Virus record (IMG/VR): IMGVR_UViG_3300005738_000243
Span: 1-25,060 of that record
Length of the DNA: 25,060 nucleotides
Reading direction: 5' to 3' (one strand)
Origin: a virus
The position numbers were made by a program, and so were the translations under genes. The notes beneath the pieces were generated by a model. That model worked only from the letters and a program-made list of their open reading frames with translations. It ran no database searches and was not told where the DNA came from. Of the stretch, positions 15,258-23,783 are shown in pieces (the first letter of the stretch is position 1; each line of letters begins with the position of its first letter).

Positions 15258-16283
15258 TCAAGAGGAATGTGCAGGGCAACCTGCATAATATTTCATCTCG
15301 TAGCTACCCCCTTCAGGAACCATCTCTTCAGTGAATTCCTCTTCGAAGCAAGAGCGAGAAAAATGACCTTCTGAATTTTTAATCTCATAATAGAAGAAAT
15401 CAAATTTCATCCCACAATGCCATTTTTTAGTACCGTCTTTTTTAAGCTCTCCTTTTTTAGTGGCGAAACCACATAGGAGCTTCTTACTAAAAGATTTATC
15501 TGTGGGAAACCCTTGGTAAGCAGCCATATTACCTCTCGCGTTTTCTTCTGAAAAATTATCCAGATACCTTTGTATTTCTGTCAGGTGCAACTCAAAACCT
15601 CTAAGGTCATCTTTATCCAAAGGCTGCATTCTCATGACACCACTTTTTTTAGCTTCGGGATTTAATTCAAATTTTAAGAATAAAAATTCACTCTGCTTAT
15701 TTGTGTATTCTGGGAAGAGGTGATCAACTGCCAAGCTGTACATCAGATCTTGTAGATTATCTTCAGCGTCTTTCCCTTTGAAGACTTCTTTACTCGTTTT
15801 GAAATCTCTGATGAGCGCAAATTTTTCGCCCTTATAAAGAAAAAGCTTATCAATAAAACCACGAATCCTATACCGTACATCGCCTTCGTTTTTAACGAGG
15901 TCAAAATCTTGTTCAGAAAGCCCTTCTGTGAGTCCTTTAAGGTCATTACCAAAGAAATCGTAGTTCAATCCATTATACGTCATTTCTTTGATTAATTCAA
16001 TATTTTCATCATCATCTACACCTTCACGAATAGCGTGTTTCATAATCAACCGCTTAATAGAAGGGACGGCGAAAACATCTTGAGATTTAATAATCTTGTT
16101 GAAATATTTTTTTCTTTTCTTTTCTCCTAAGAGTTCGAAAATTAAGTGGCAAATAGAACCTCTTTTAGCTCCATCATTACTAGCGTCTGGAAGTTTTAAT
16201 TTATATTTGCACCAGTATAGCCAAGAACAACCCTCTACGGTTTTAATTCTACTTGCCGAGAGAGCTGTTTTAGGATTATCCAT
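15258..16283 (-). CDS. Cas4/RecB-type PD-(D/E)XK nuclease, possibly iron-sulfur
   Basis: A 341-residue protein with the RecB/Cas4 nuclease pattern: a cysteine-bearing N-terminus SRIKTVEGCSWLYWCKYKLK (Cys19, Cys25), GAKRGSICHLIFELL with His46, RGFIDKLF with Asp145, LIRDFKTSK with Asp160 and Lys162, and LQDLMYSLAVD with Gln178 and Tyr182. Those are the H, D, DxK and QxxxY elements of a two-metal DNA nuclease. More cysteines near the C-terminus (for example LLCGF, WHCGMK, SRSCFEE, YAGCPAH) could complete a 4Fe-4S cluster as in Cas4 and AddB, but their spacing is not standard. No CRISPR genes are present; a role in recombination or end processing with the RecA and polymerase genes is more likely. 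It overlaps the primase gene by eight bases. Confidence 0.8.
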   Translation of the reverse strand: MDNPKTALSASRIKTVEGCSWLYWCKYKLKLPDASNDGAKRGSICHLIFELLGEKKRKKYFNKIIKSQDVFAVPSIKRLIMKHAIREGVDDDENIELIKEMTYNGLNYDFFGNDLKGLTEGLSEQDFDLVKNEGDVRYRIRGFIDKLFLYKGEKFALIRDFKTSKEVFKGKDAEDNLQDLMYSLAVDHLFPEYTNKQSEFLFLKFELNPEAKKSGVMRMQPLDKDDLRGFELHLTEIQRYLDNFSEENARGNMAAYQGFPTDKSFSKKLLCGFATKKGELKKDGTKKWHCGMKFDFFYYEIKNSEGHFSRSCFEEEFTEEMVPEGGSYEMKYYAGCPAHSS

Positions 16284-17331
16284 CTATCTTGCTTGCTGTT
16301 TTTATTTCCGTTTTAGTAAAAGAATATTTATTCTTAGATACAAAGTCGGTTATAAATTTACGTTGATCTTCTTGATTGAGTTCCTTATCCAACCACTTAT
16401 TGATATTATAACCATTTTGGTGACATTCTCCAAAATCATTTCCTTTTTCTGGAAGTTTGATTGTCAAAACATCCAGATCAAAGTGCAGGGATAATTTTAA
16501 ATAATTTTTTATTGCTGCGATTAATCCCCTATTTTCTTTAGAATTAGAATCGTTATTAGTGGAGATGAAGATATCATCGAGAACTTTACTGGAAAGGTAG
16601 TTAATAATGCTGGGGCTAGCTGATAAACCAAATAGAACTAAAACATTTTTAACACCTTGATCATATAGAGCCATAGCATCACCAATACTCTCTACGAGAA
16701 TGACCTGAGAGGTTCTTTCAATCTCAGAATCACACTCATTACCTTCAACATGAGCAGGATAAGCCCAAGTAGTCTTTTTGCCTATGTGTTTCCATTTAGG
16801 GTAATCGTTATTGTCGTCAATCTTGCGACCAGAGAAACCAATGATCTGTTTATGCTCGTTATAAATAGGGAAGACCATTCGCCTATACATTTTACCAACA
16901 CCAGCTAACCCCACCTTGAAGCACTTTTGTGTCGCTTCTGAGATTCCTTTATCTGAGTAAAATTTATAATTAGGGAATAGTTTAGACAAAACGTCTTCCG
17001 AGTAAGTTTTTTCCATTTGAATTTTATCTACTTTTACGTGGTTGAGTGGGCCTTCTTTTTTGATCCTTTCAAGAACATCTGAGAACATGCTTTGATCATT
17101 TGTAGTTAGTTTTACTAAAGCCTCAAAAGGTTTGCACCCTTTGTTATCTACAAAATCCATCCAGACCCCAGTGTTTTTATAAATCTTTACTGCTGTAGTA
17201 TTATCGCCCTCTCTATACAGAGCTTTGGTTCTCCAATGATCTCCAGAATCAATAAGGCTATAACCTAAAGACTCAAGTATCAATTGATAGTCTTCTACGC
17301 TAACTGAAGTCTGGGGCTGTTTCGTGTCCAT
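16276..17331 (-). CDS. Toprim DNA primase without zinc-binding cysteines
   Basis: A 351-residue protein made of a CHC2-like N-terminal module (about 15-75, with RTKALYREGDNTTAVKIYK and GVWMDFVDNKG), the primase linker FPIYNEHKQIIGFSGRKI (154-171), and a Toprim domain with VILVESIGDAMALYDQG (Glu214), NVLVLFGLS and a second acidic site DIFISTNNDSN (Asp261), ending near KLPEKGNDFGE. The match to DnaG-type primases, which make RNA primers for the polymerase and bind the DnaB helicase, is clear. The N-terminal module keeps its shape but has lost the zinc-binding Cys/His, and the Toprim DxD is reduced to one Asp, so metal binding may differ. It begins 32 bases inside the end of the helicase gene, which supports a helicase-primase pair. 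Confidence 0.85.
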   Translation of the reverse strand: MDTKQPQTSVSVEDYQLILESLGYSLIDSGDHWRTKALYREGDNTTAVKIYKNTGVWMDFVDNKGCKPFEALVKLTTNDQSMFSDVLERIKKEGPLNHVKVDKIQMEKTYSEDVLSKLFPNYKFYSDKGISEATQKCFKVGLAGVGKMYRRMVFPIYNEHKQIIGFSGRKIDDNNDYPKWKHIGKKTTWAYPAHVEGNECDSEIERTSQVILVESIGDAMALYDQGVKNVLVLFGLSASPSIINYLSSKVLDDIFISTNNDSNSKENRGLIAAIKNYLKLSLHFDLDVLTIKLPEKGNDFGECHQNGYNINKWLDKELNQEDQRKFITDFVSKNKYSFTKTEIKTASKIDG

Positions 17332-18802
17332 CTTGTGCTAAATCTTCATCTCCATTTCTCACTCTTACAATATCCCTTAAGTCTCCGCATTCAGTAATAT
17401 TGAAATTATGAAAGCTTAAGTTAATAAAGTTTCTACGTAACGAGTCATCAACTTGAATAGGTTCAATTGCACCAGCAATATCTTGACCTAAGTGTCGAGA
17501 TTTTACATTGATCAATTTATGCGTACCGAACCTTTGACCTTCTAATTCAATTTCATCTTCTGTCTTCTTACGAAGAATAAACATGTGGGAACAGAACTGA
17601 GTAATTCGATCTGATAAACTAACAACGCTTTCATCATCAATGATGTTTTGAGAATTTCTGTTATTTGTGATGCCACTCCTATTGGACTGAACAGAAGTGA
17701 TCATCGGTATAATTGGTAGGCCGTCCACCAGAATCTCTTTTTGGATACACTTCTTAAACTTGTCTACCATCTCACCAACAACCTGCCATTCGTTTTTGTT
17801 GCTAGCTTCGCTTGTTGTTTTGATATAATCAAAAGAGAAAACCATTGGGTTCCCTCGTCCCACTTGAGAAAAGTAAAATCTTTTAAGTGAATTAATCATA
17901 GCATCCACATCCATGCCACCCACATTATAATAATAGAACTTTAGCTTTTTTACTCTGGGCCAGACAGACTGAACTTTTTGGACTACATCCTGTCCAGCTT
18001 GTCTCCATTTACCACTCTCAAGTAAATGCATGGGGACTCCAGATAAAGCAGCGCATTGACGCATCATCAGTTCTTGTTTACTCATCTCTCCATTATCAAA
18101 ATGAAGAATTGGTACACCATATTCATCTCCAACTTTGCTAGCGTAATCCATGCAGAACTGGGTTTTACCAACTCCTGAACGAGCTACAACAACTGTAATA
18201 TTGCCGGGCCTTAAAAGTGATCCATAAATATCATTTATCTTTTTGTGTGGCCCCATCATTCCAAACTCAGTAACAGGATTGTTACCAAGCTCCTCGATAA
18301 CATCCTCCATCTCATCATAGATGTTTGTTGGAACATCATTTCCAATCTCATACAGATTGATTCTAGAGTTGTAAACGTTATCAGCAATCTCTACAATCTC
18401 GCGATAAGAAGATTCTGGAGGCATCGCCTTCATCTTTTTGGATATCTCCTGAGAGGAGTCCATGATCTCACGACGAATTGTATACTTCTTTAATTCCCTA
18501 GCTGTTTTAATTACATTACCAGCGGGTACTTTACGCATACCAAGAGACTTGATATACTCCGCTGGTGTGATGCCTTCAAAATTCAATCCAACGTCATTAA
18601 CTCTTTGGGCTATAATAACTTCATCTACTTCATCCCCAGCATTAATAGCTTGCTGAATTACCCTGAAGATAGTCCCATGAAGGGCTGTATTCTCTGAGTA
18701 AAAATCTTTAGGACTAACAAAATTATTAATCTCAACTAGCATACTAGGGTCTTTCAAAAGACCCGCGAGTAATTGTTTTTCGAGTTCGTAATTATAGATC
18801 AT
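17300..18802 (-). CDS. dnaB: DnaB-like replicative DNA helicase
   Basis: A 500-residue DnaB-type helicase. The N-terminal helical domain starts NYELEKQLLAGLLKDPSML, the usual DnaB opening, and the RecA-like motor contains the Walker A ARSGVGKT (207-214), HFDNGEMSKQELMMRQCA (the H1a-like ExS element), Walker B FSFDYIK and an Arg-rich C-terminal region around KSRHLGQDIAG. It unwinds the parental duplex ahead of the polymerase as a hexamer. I chose the ATG at 18802; the longer frame beginning at 18847 starts with TTG and would add 15 unrelated residues while overlapping the preceding gene by 56 bases, whereas 18802 gives an 11-base overlap and a purine tract upstream. The C-terminal 40 residues are acidic and may contact a partner. 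Confidence 0.92.
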   Translation of the reverse strand: MIYNYELEKQLLAGLLKDPSMLVEINNFVSPKDFYSENTALHGTIFRVIQQAINAGDEVDEVIIAQRVNDVGLNFEGITPAEYIKSLGMRKVPAGNVIKTARELKKYTIRREIMDSSQEISKKMKAMPPESSYREIVEIADNVYNSRINLYEIGNDVPTNIYDEMEDVIEELGNNPVTEFGMMGPHKKINDIYGSLLRPGNITVVVARSGVGKTQFCMDYASKVGDEYGVPILHFDNGEMSKQELMMRQCAALSGVPMHLLESGKWRQAGQDVVQKVQSVWPRVKKLKFYYYNVGGMDVDAMINSLKRFYFSQVGRGNPMVFSFDYIKTTSEASNKNEWQVVGEMVDKFKKCIQKEILVDGLPIIPMITSVQSNRSGITNNRNSQNIIDDESVVSLSDRITQFCSHMFILRKKTEDEIELEGQRFGTHKLINVKSRHLGQDIAGAIEPIQVDDSLRRNFINLSFHNFNITECGDLRDIVRVRNGDEDLAQDGHETAPDFS

Positions 18803-19034
18803 TGTAATCTTCTTTATCGCTTTCGTTGCTAAGTAGCCACTGCTCAAGAGTTTTTCTTAATCCCAGTTCTACGACGGTGGAATCAAACTTTGAAAAAATA
18901 GTGGGAGAGCCATTCTCACTACAGTTACATAAAATAAAACCTTTGTATTTATCTGAACCTCCTGAGAGTTCATAAAGTTTTTCTAGCAAATTTTCTGGCA
19001 ATTCAAATTCTGGAGCGTCTTCGTCTTGGTTCAT
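18792..19034 (-). CDS. Small acidic hypothetical protein
   Basis: An 80-residue acidic protein with Asp/Glu-rich ends (MNQDEDAPEFELPENLLEKL at the start, ESDKEDYNDL at the end) around a small core, KGFILCNCSENGSPTIFSKF and LGLRKTLEQWL. The core could be a mini beta-sheet plus helix; there is no known motif, although the CNC pair is noticeable. Its start overlaps the stop of the nuclease gene (ATGA) and its end overlaps the helicase start by 11 bases, so it is co-translated with the replication genes. The acidic nature and location fit an adaptor or DNA-mimic protein, but that is only a possibility. Confidence 0.65.
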   Translation of the reverse strand: MNQDEDAPEFELPENLLEKLYELSGGSDKYKGFILCNCSENGSPTIFSKFDSTVVELGLRKTLEQWLLSNESDKEDYNDL

Positions 19035-19438
19035 AAATAAATTTCTTGGTCTTCGAAAAAAGATGCATTGACAACATCTTGTGGGTAAATCTCTACGAGG
19101 TTTATATTATTGATTTCGCAGAAGTCTAGCTTTTTTTTGTCCCTTTTTAATTGATCAACATACTTTAGCCTGTTACCATGAAAATGCTTTACATATTTAA
19201 TGTGCTGACCACCCTGAACTTCAATAGCTATTTTTTTATTAGCATTATAGAAGTCTAGTGAAAGTCTTGTTCCTACGATCCTGAATTCTTCGAAAACAAT
19301 ATCGTGTTCCCAATAAGGCATTAAGAAATCTTTTACACCTTTTTGAAATTTACTCCTGCTTCCAGCAGTCCAGTCTATTAAATACTTTTTGGGGTTTTTT
19401 AAGTTCCTTTGTTTGTTGTACAAATCATAGAACTTCAT
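19031..19438 (-). CDS. Vsr/DUF559-like endonuclease fold protein
   Basis: A 135-residue protein with the core of PD-(D/E)XK endonucleases of the Vsr/DUF559 kind: strand LSLDFYNANKKIAIEVQGGQH (59-79) carries Asp62, Glu73 and Gln75 and ends in the typical QGxQH, followed by a helix with DQLKRDKKKLDFCEINNINLVEI (95-117). In this fold the acidic residues and a Lys/Gln hold the metal for DNA cleavage. Vsr corrects T:G mismatches by nicking; related phage proteins include homing or repair endonucleases. It sits directly after recA, its ATG overlapping that stop (ATGA), which favours recombination or repair over selfish homing. The substrate cannot be determined from the sequence. Confidence 0.75.
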   Translation of the reverse strand: MKFYDLYNKQRNLKNPKKYLIDWTAGSRSKFQKGVKDFLMPYWEHDIVFEEFRIVGTRLSLDFYNANKKIAIEVQGGQHIKYVKHFHGNRLKYVDQLKRDKKKLDFCEINNINLVEIYPQDVVNASFFEDQEIYL

Positions 19439-20562
19439 GAGACCTCACCAATAGCATTCTTAAAATAAGTAACCAAAAAATCACACAGATCTTGATTCTC
19501 TTCAATGAAACTAAAAAGTTTATTATCTCCTTGTACTTTATCTGGGATTTCGAATTCAGTATCTTCAATCAGTTCTTTAAAGTCTTCTGTAAAGGAAATC
19601 CAAGGGCCAGCTTTTTTGACAAACTCCCAAGCGTATAGTAAATCAACTATCTCTTTTTCCACCCAGATCGATGTGCCATTTTTACGGCCATACCTAATTG
19701 GATAGCTCACTACCATATTGGTTTTCTCGTTGGGGGATTTTTTAACTACCACTTTAGCGACATGACCAATAGCAGGATTCTTTGAGTCCATTTTCTTAAT
19801 CGACGCATTCTTTAGAATGTTGTCCCCAGCGTATCTAGCTTCGAATTGAATAATCCAATTAGCAAAGTGCAACAAAGCATTTCCTCCAGTAGCCGTAGTC
19901 TGTCTGACTGGAGCTTTGGAATATGGATCTAGCTTAATATCAGCTCTAACTTGGGAAATAAAGATTGCCATATGACCTCTTTTTGCGAGAGCAATTGACA
20001 TCTTCTTCATAAATGTGCCAGCGATAACTGCACCCCCAGCAACTTTAGCTGAGTCTTCGAAGCTCTTATTGATATCGTTTTTAGTGATTAAGCCATCGAC
20101 AGAATCCAACAAGAAACAGTATTTCTTATTACTATCGTTCTTAGAAACAAGTTCTCGGAAAAGCTCTACAACAGTCTCGTAAATATTAGATTCAAAAACA
20201 AAACAAGTGCCATCAACCCATTCTTCAGCGGTATACACAAACTTCACACCGCTCCTTTCCCTCATTTCTGGAGAAAGTCTTCCTTCAGCTTTTACAAAAA
20301 CACCTTTAGAATTTGGGATTTGTTTCAAGAAATTTTTCATAACCTCAAGAGATTCTGAAGTCTTACCTCCTTCATTCATACCTACGAATCTATGAAGTCC
20401 GGGTCCGAAGCCCCCTCCTAACTGTAGGTCAAACTGAAGCGAGCCACTTGACACTTTATAATTAATCTCCTCTTCAAAATTATAATGGTCTTCTTTATTG
20501 GCTTTTAAAAAACTACCCATTAACTTTTGATCGTCTTGCGTTTCTTTGGTGGCTTTACTCAT
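19435..20562 (-). CDS. recA: RecA-like recombinase
   Basis: A 375-residue RecA-family strand-exchange protein. Walker A is GMNEGGKT (61-68), the catalytic glutamate is Glu93 in KAEGRLSP, Walker B is YCFLLDSVDGL (148-158, Asp153), and the DNA-binding region has FISQVRADIKLD and TTATGGNALLHFA (222-234), the equivalents of RecA L1/L2 regions. It coats single-stranded DNA and pairs it with homologous duplex. Compared with E. coli RecA (353 residues) it is slightly longer, and the C-terminal 60 residues (from about 315) are divergent and acidic in part. A Shine-Dalgarno AAGGA lies 10 bases before the ATG, which is 8 bases inside the zinc-ribbon gene's end. RecA proteins are common in large phages. 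Replication-linked recombination is the likely job. Confidence 0.92.
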   Translation of the reverse strand: MSKATKETQDDQKLMGSFLKANKEDHYNFEEEINYKVSSGSLQFDLQLGGGFGPGLHRFVGMNEGGKTSESLEVMKNFLKQIPNSKGVFVKAEGRLSPEMRERSGVKFVYTAEEWVDGTCFVFESNIYETVVELFRELVSKNDSNKKYCFLLDSVDGLITKNDINKSFEDSAKVAGGAVIAGTFMKKMSIALAKRGHMAIFISQVRADIKLDPYSKAPVRQTTATGGNALLHFANWIIQFEARYAGDNILKNASIKKMDSKNPAIGHVAKVVVKKSPNEKTNMVVSYPIRYGRKNGTSIWVEKEIVDLLYAWEFVKKAGPWISFTEDFKELIEDTEFEIPDKVQGDNKLFSFIEENQDLCDFLVTYFKNAIGEVS

Positions 20563-20998
20563 TTAAAAAATCCTTAATTGTTTTATTTTTGACTTCGATT
20601 GGCTTGTCATCCCCAATCTTCTCGCCCAGAGGGTATTCAGGATACTTGTTTTTGTCAAGACTATAATTGAAGGCTCTAAATTTTTTATCCAAAGTATCCT
20701 TAAGTTTAGGACTAACCAAATAAGACAGGGAGTCAAGCTTCTTGAAGAAAGTCATAATGTTCATAAACTCAAGAGAGTATCTCTCGCAAAGATCATTCAA
20801 CATCTTCATTTCGCGCATGTAGAACATACGCTTATTACTAGAAGGCTCGGAAACAAGCCTTTTTAATATTTCTTTCTTGTTGATTTTCGGTTCATCGTCC
20901 TTCTTCTTTTCAGGAAAGACGTAGCCGCAATCACATGTGGAAGTCCTTACTCCTAATAAAGCTTCGCAGCTAGGGCATTGCTTTTTACCTCTTGGCAT
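20555..20998 (-). CDS. Zinc-ribbon protein, uncharacterised
   Basis: A 147-residue protein with an N-terminal zinc ribbon: CPSC (Cys8, Cys11) and CDCGYVFP (Cys22, Cys24). After a charged linker (30-45, with KKKDDEPKINKKE) a helical domain follows: ILKRLVSEPSSNKRMFYMRE, then LCERYSLEFMNIMTFFKKLDSL. The zinc ribbon plus helical domain resembles small phage DNA- or RNA-polymerase-associated factors, but I cannot place it in a family. It is the first gene of the replication operon after the sugar genes and overlaps recA by 8 bases, so a recombination or transcription factor role is possible. Confidence 0.65.
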   Translation of the reverse strand: MPRGKKQCPSCEALLGVRTSTCDCGYVFPEKKKDDEPKINKKEILKRLVSEPSSNKRMFYMREMKMLNDLCERYSLEFMNIMTFFKKLDSLSYLVSPKLKDTLDKKFRAFNYSLDKNKYPEYPLGEKIGDDKPIEVKNKTIKDFLNE

Positions 20999-21007
20999 AG
21001 AGGTATG

Positions 21008-22036
21008 CTAATATGCATCAATGTCGTTTGCAACCATTTTCCTGACTAATTCAAGGAAATCAGTTTTAGGTTCCCAACCAAGCTCCCTTCTTGCCAACGA
21101 AGAATCCCCTAACAGCAAGTGTACTTCAGCAGGACGATAGAATTCAGGATTGATCTGCATTAAAATCTTATCTCCATGCATGTATTTTTCATTAACTCCA
21201 TGACCATCCCAACGGCACTTCTCAGAACCAAAGCCAACAAAATTAAAAGCTTCCTCGACAAATTCACGAATAGTGTGAGTCTCATTTGAAGAAAGAACAT
21301 ATTCTTTAGGTTCTTCTTGGTTAAGCATCAACCAAATACCTTCGACGAAATCTTCAGCATCACTCCAGTCTCGCATGGCATCTATGTTGCCCAATTCTAG
21401 AGGTTTAAACTCTCCGCTAGCATATTCTTTTTGAATACGAGCTACGTTCTTTGTGATTTTACGAGTGACAAACTCTTCTCCGCGACGAATTCCTTCATGA
21501 TTGAATAACCATCCTTGGATAGCGAATAAACGATAAGACTCCCTCCAAACCTTCACCATATGCCTCGCGCTGGCCTTAGAGACTCCGTACGGGCTTCTTG
21601 GGCGCAAAGGGTGAGACTCTGATTGAGGAGAATGTAAAACGTCTCCAAACTCCTCTGAGGAGCCAGCGTTGTAGTATCGACATTCGGGACAATGTTTGCG
21701 TATCGCCTCAAGCTGATACAAAACCGCCATAGCGTTAGTCTCCATGTGATTAACTGGCATTTTCCAGCTTACGCCTACAAAAGAATTCGCTGCAAAATTA
21801 ATAAAGTAATCTGGTTTCTCCTCTGCTATTACTATATCTGTATTAGCCTGATCTGCAACGTCAAGATCAATAAGCTTGAAACGTGGATTATCTAATAGAT
21901 GTTCAATATTCTTATGGTTTTTGACGCTCAATCTACGAACACCAGCAATAATAATATGCCCCGTATTCTTCAAGAGGTAATCAGCCATAAAGCTGCCGTC
22001 TTGACCTGTTACTCCTGTGATAATAACTTTTTTCAT
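21008..22036 (-). CDS. gmd: GDP-mannose 4,6-dehydratase
   Basis: A 342-residue short-chain dehydrogenase of the Gmd type. It has the NAD(P) loop TGVTGQDG (7-14), the substrate motif YNAGSSEEFG (122-131), the catalytic pair Tyr150/Lys154 in SPYGVSKAS, and family signatures LFNHEGIRRGEEFVTRKIT (177-195) and LGNIDAMRDW. The enzyme turns GDP-D-mannose into GDP-4-keto-6-deoxy-mannose, the precursor of GDP-L-fucose, GDP-D-rhamnose and GDP-perosamine. It is full length. Compared with bacterial Gmd, the usual AVAKLYAY after the catalytic Tyr is GVSKASAR. A GGAAG Shine-Dalgarno stands 8 bases before the ATG, which overlaps the preceding stop (ATGA). The next enzyme of a sugar pathway is not visible in the window, so the product may be handed to a host enzyme. 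Confidence 0.92.
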   Translation of the reverse strand: MKKVIITGVTGQDGSFMADYLLKNTGHIIIAGVRRLSVKNHKNIEHLLDNPRFKLIDLDVADQANTDIVIAEEKPDYFINFAANSFVGVSWKMPVNHMETNAMAVLYQLEAIRKHCPECRYYNAGSSEEFGDVLHSPQSESHPLRPRSPYGVSKASARHMVKVWRESYRLFAIQGWLFNHEGIRRGEEFVTRKITKNVARIQKEYASGEFKPLELGNIDAMRDWSDAEDFVEGIWLMLNQEEPKEYVLSSNETHTIREFVEEAFNFVGFGSEKCRWDGHGVNEKYMHGDKILMQINPEFYRPAEVHLLLGDSSLARRELGWEPKTDFLELVRKMVANDIDAY

Positions 22037-22998
22037 TTTATTTCTTCCGTCGTGTATTCGCTAAGATTATTGTAACATCTATTGTAACTTTCAAAAATTT
22101 CTTTGAAGTAAAAAAACTGGTTACCCGCATTTGCTATTTGCGAGGCTAATCGTTTTTGATTTTGATTTAAAAAATCAAATAATTCTGGATTTTTTTCTAG
22201 AAAGTTTATGGTCTCCTGCCAATCATCCATTCCAACATACGTTAATCCTCCAAGGAGATCGAAGATATGATAATACCAAGAATACTGCCTAACCTCTGGC
22301 TTAAGGAAAAGGCAAATTGAATTAGAAGCCATAACCCATAGAAGTCTATCCCAAGCTGTTGAATTACCATTTATATTTAAAATATATTTATATTTAAGTT
22401 GTTCTTCAAAGCTAATTGTGTCGCTTTTTATTGGAGATATGTCGAAGTCTTCGAACTGTTTTTCGTCTATTTGACAAAAATTAGTTATTTTAAATAGATT
22501 ATTTTTATCATCTTGATTTTGGTGGCAGAACTGAACTCTTTGGTTCTTCTCTACACACATTATCCCCGTGTCAGAACCAGCAAAGGTTGCGTATGGAGTT
22601 TTTTGATCTACTGGGATATCTATTTTTTTTACCCCCTCGATAATTTTAATTGTCTTTACAAAGTGTGGATCGGGTATTAATATATCAGCGCTATTATCTC
22701 TTTTGGTAAAAGAAATTCTAGGCGCATAAAAATCAGTGTTTAGAGGATCGTCATCTAAGTTTATTATAAACTCGCAGTCAATTTTTTGGTAATCTATACC
22801 GCTACTTTTTAACAACCAACTAAAAAATTCCAGCCTTGGTCCACATATATTGTCATGTTTTCTTAATACTTTAAATTCTTTATTTTTAACTTTGAAGTGA
22901 ACTTCATTATTATTCAGTTCAGATTCGAAAAGATTGAATCCTTTGATATTTTTAAAGTTGGATTTTTCTTTATTAATACAGAGGTCGATTATATTCAT
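22033..22998 (-). CDS. GT90-like (CAP10/LpsA-type) glycosyltransferase
   Basis: A 321-residue protein resembling the C-terminal lobe of GT90 enzymes: YATFAGSDTG (136-145) is like the FxGxxT element, and LKYKYILNINGNSTAWDRLL (201-220), then WVMASNSICLFLK (221-233) and SWYYHIFDLL, matches the KYKYxxNxxGxxxsxRLxxLxxxxSxvl pattern of this family. The family includes LPS-modifying LpsA and fungal CAP10 proteins, which transfer xylose, glucose or related sugars. Its N-terminal third is less conserved and may bind an acceptor. It begins after a 71-base AT-rich gap with no strong promoter, and its end overlaps gmd, so the two are coupled. Which sugar and acceptor are used is not known. Confidence 0.7.
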   Translation of the reverse strand: MNIIDLCINKEKSNFKNIKGFNLFESELNNNEVHFKVKNKEFKVLRKHDNICGPRLEFFSWLLKSSGIDYQKIDCEFIINLDDDPLNTDFYAPRISFTKRDNSADILIPDPHFVKTIKIIEGVKKIDIPVDQKTPYATFAGSDTGIMCVEKNQRVQFCHQNQDDKNNLFKITNFCQIDEKQFEDFDISPIKSDTISFEEQLKYKYILNINGNSTAWDRLLWVMASNSICLFLKPEVRQYSWYYHIFDLLGGLTYVGMDDWQETINFLEKNPELFDFLNQNQKRLASQIANAGNQFFYFKEIFESYNRCYNNLSEYTTEEIK

Positions 22999-23069
22999 AC
23001 TTATTTCCAGTAACCAGACTTTGCTTTCTTAATTTAATAAATTATTTTTTACATATAGCCATACCCTTG

Positions 23070-23783
23070 CTAATCACACCACCAAGTTAGAAGAAAATCT
23101 TGAGATTCTTCTTTGCAAGCTTTATCTATGCCGTTTATTGGCCTTGGTATCTTACACAAATAAGGTTTAAAATCTAACAAATCTTTTTTAATATAACAAA
23201 CCTCTAAAGTGTTAGGTAAGATACTAAATTCTGAATCAAATTTAGTGTCGTGATTATTTGCATGAATGTGATATATGTAATAGTGCTTATTTAAATACTT
23301 AATTGTTTCTAATTTATCTTCAGAAGGATCAGTTAAGTCATGAAGCTCAATACATATGTGAGAAATATGGTCAAAATATCTTTTATCAACATTGTTAAAT
23401 AGTTCATACTCTGAGCCTTCTATATCTATTTGTAATAAAATATTTTTATATTTTTCGTGTTTGTTTTTTAAGATGATTTCGTAAGCATTAGAAGAATCGA
23501 TAAAAGCCTTTTCATAAATTATGTTTTCATGCTCAATAAAAGGTTTTTCAGCCTTATCATCAAAAAGATAAACTTTCTTACCTAATTTGGCTAATTGATG
23601 ATCAAAAATATTCTGCTCTGCAACTTCTCCCAGACCATAGGAGTAAACGCAATCGCATTCTTCTACAAATTTTCTAATTAACCCATAACCACCATCTCTT
23701 CTTGGATTTCCAAAACGCCTCATGGCGTATGGAATTGCATACGGCTTTAATTCTTCAAGAAGTTCTTTTGTCACTGATTCCAT
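23070..23783 (-). CDS. FkbM-like methyltransferase
   Basis: A 237-residue protein with a Rossmann-type methyltransferase core in FkbM style: MRRFGNPRRDGGYGL (21-35), YSYGLGEVAEQNIF (47-60, the SAM-binding strand and loop), KKVYLFDDKA (69-78, the next strand and its acidic residue), and NILLQIDIEGSEYELF (114-129), the diagnostic kiDiEGxE motif. FkbM relatives add methyl groups to sugars or polyketides. In this cluster, between two glycosyltransferases, an O-methylation of a sugar is likely. It starts 13 bases inside the preceding gene's end. The length is normal for phage examples, and the C-terminus (KEESQDFLLTWWCD) is unusual but not obviously a domain. Confidence 0.75.
   Translation of the reverse strand: MESVTKELLEELKPYAIPYAMRRFGNPRRDGGYGLIRKFVEECDCVYSYGLGEVAEQNIFDHQLAKLGKKVYLFDDKAEKPFIEHENIIYEKAFIDSSNAYEIILKNKHEKYKNILLQIDIEGSEYELFNNVDKRYFDHISHICIELHDLTDPSEDKLETIKYLNKHYYIYHIHANNHDTKFDSEFSILPNTLEVCYIKKDLLDFKPYLCKIPRPINGIDKACKEESQDFLLTWWCD

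Noticed and set aside
15258-16283. Reading the Cas4-like nuclease as part of a CRISPR adaptation system
   Set aside because: No repeats, cas1 or cas2 are present and its neighbours are replication genes; Cas4/RecB folds are common in phages.
18803-18847. Longer start of the helicase gene at a TTG codon
   Set aside because: It adds 15 residues unlike DnaB proteins and increases overlap with the previous gene; the ATG at 18802 fits the family.
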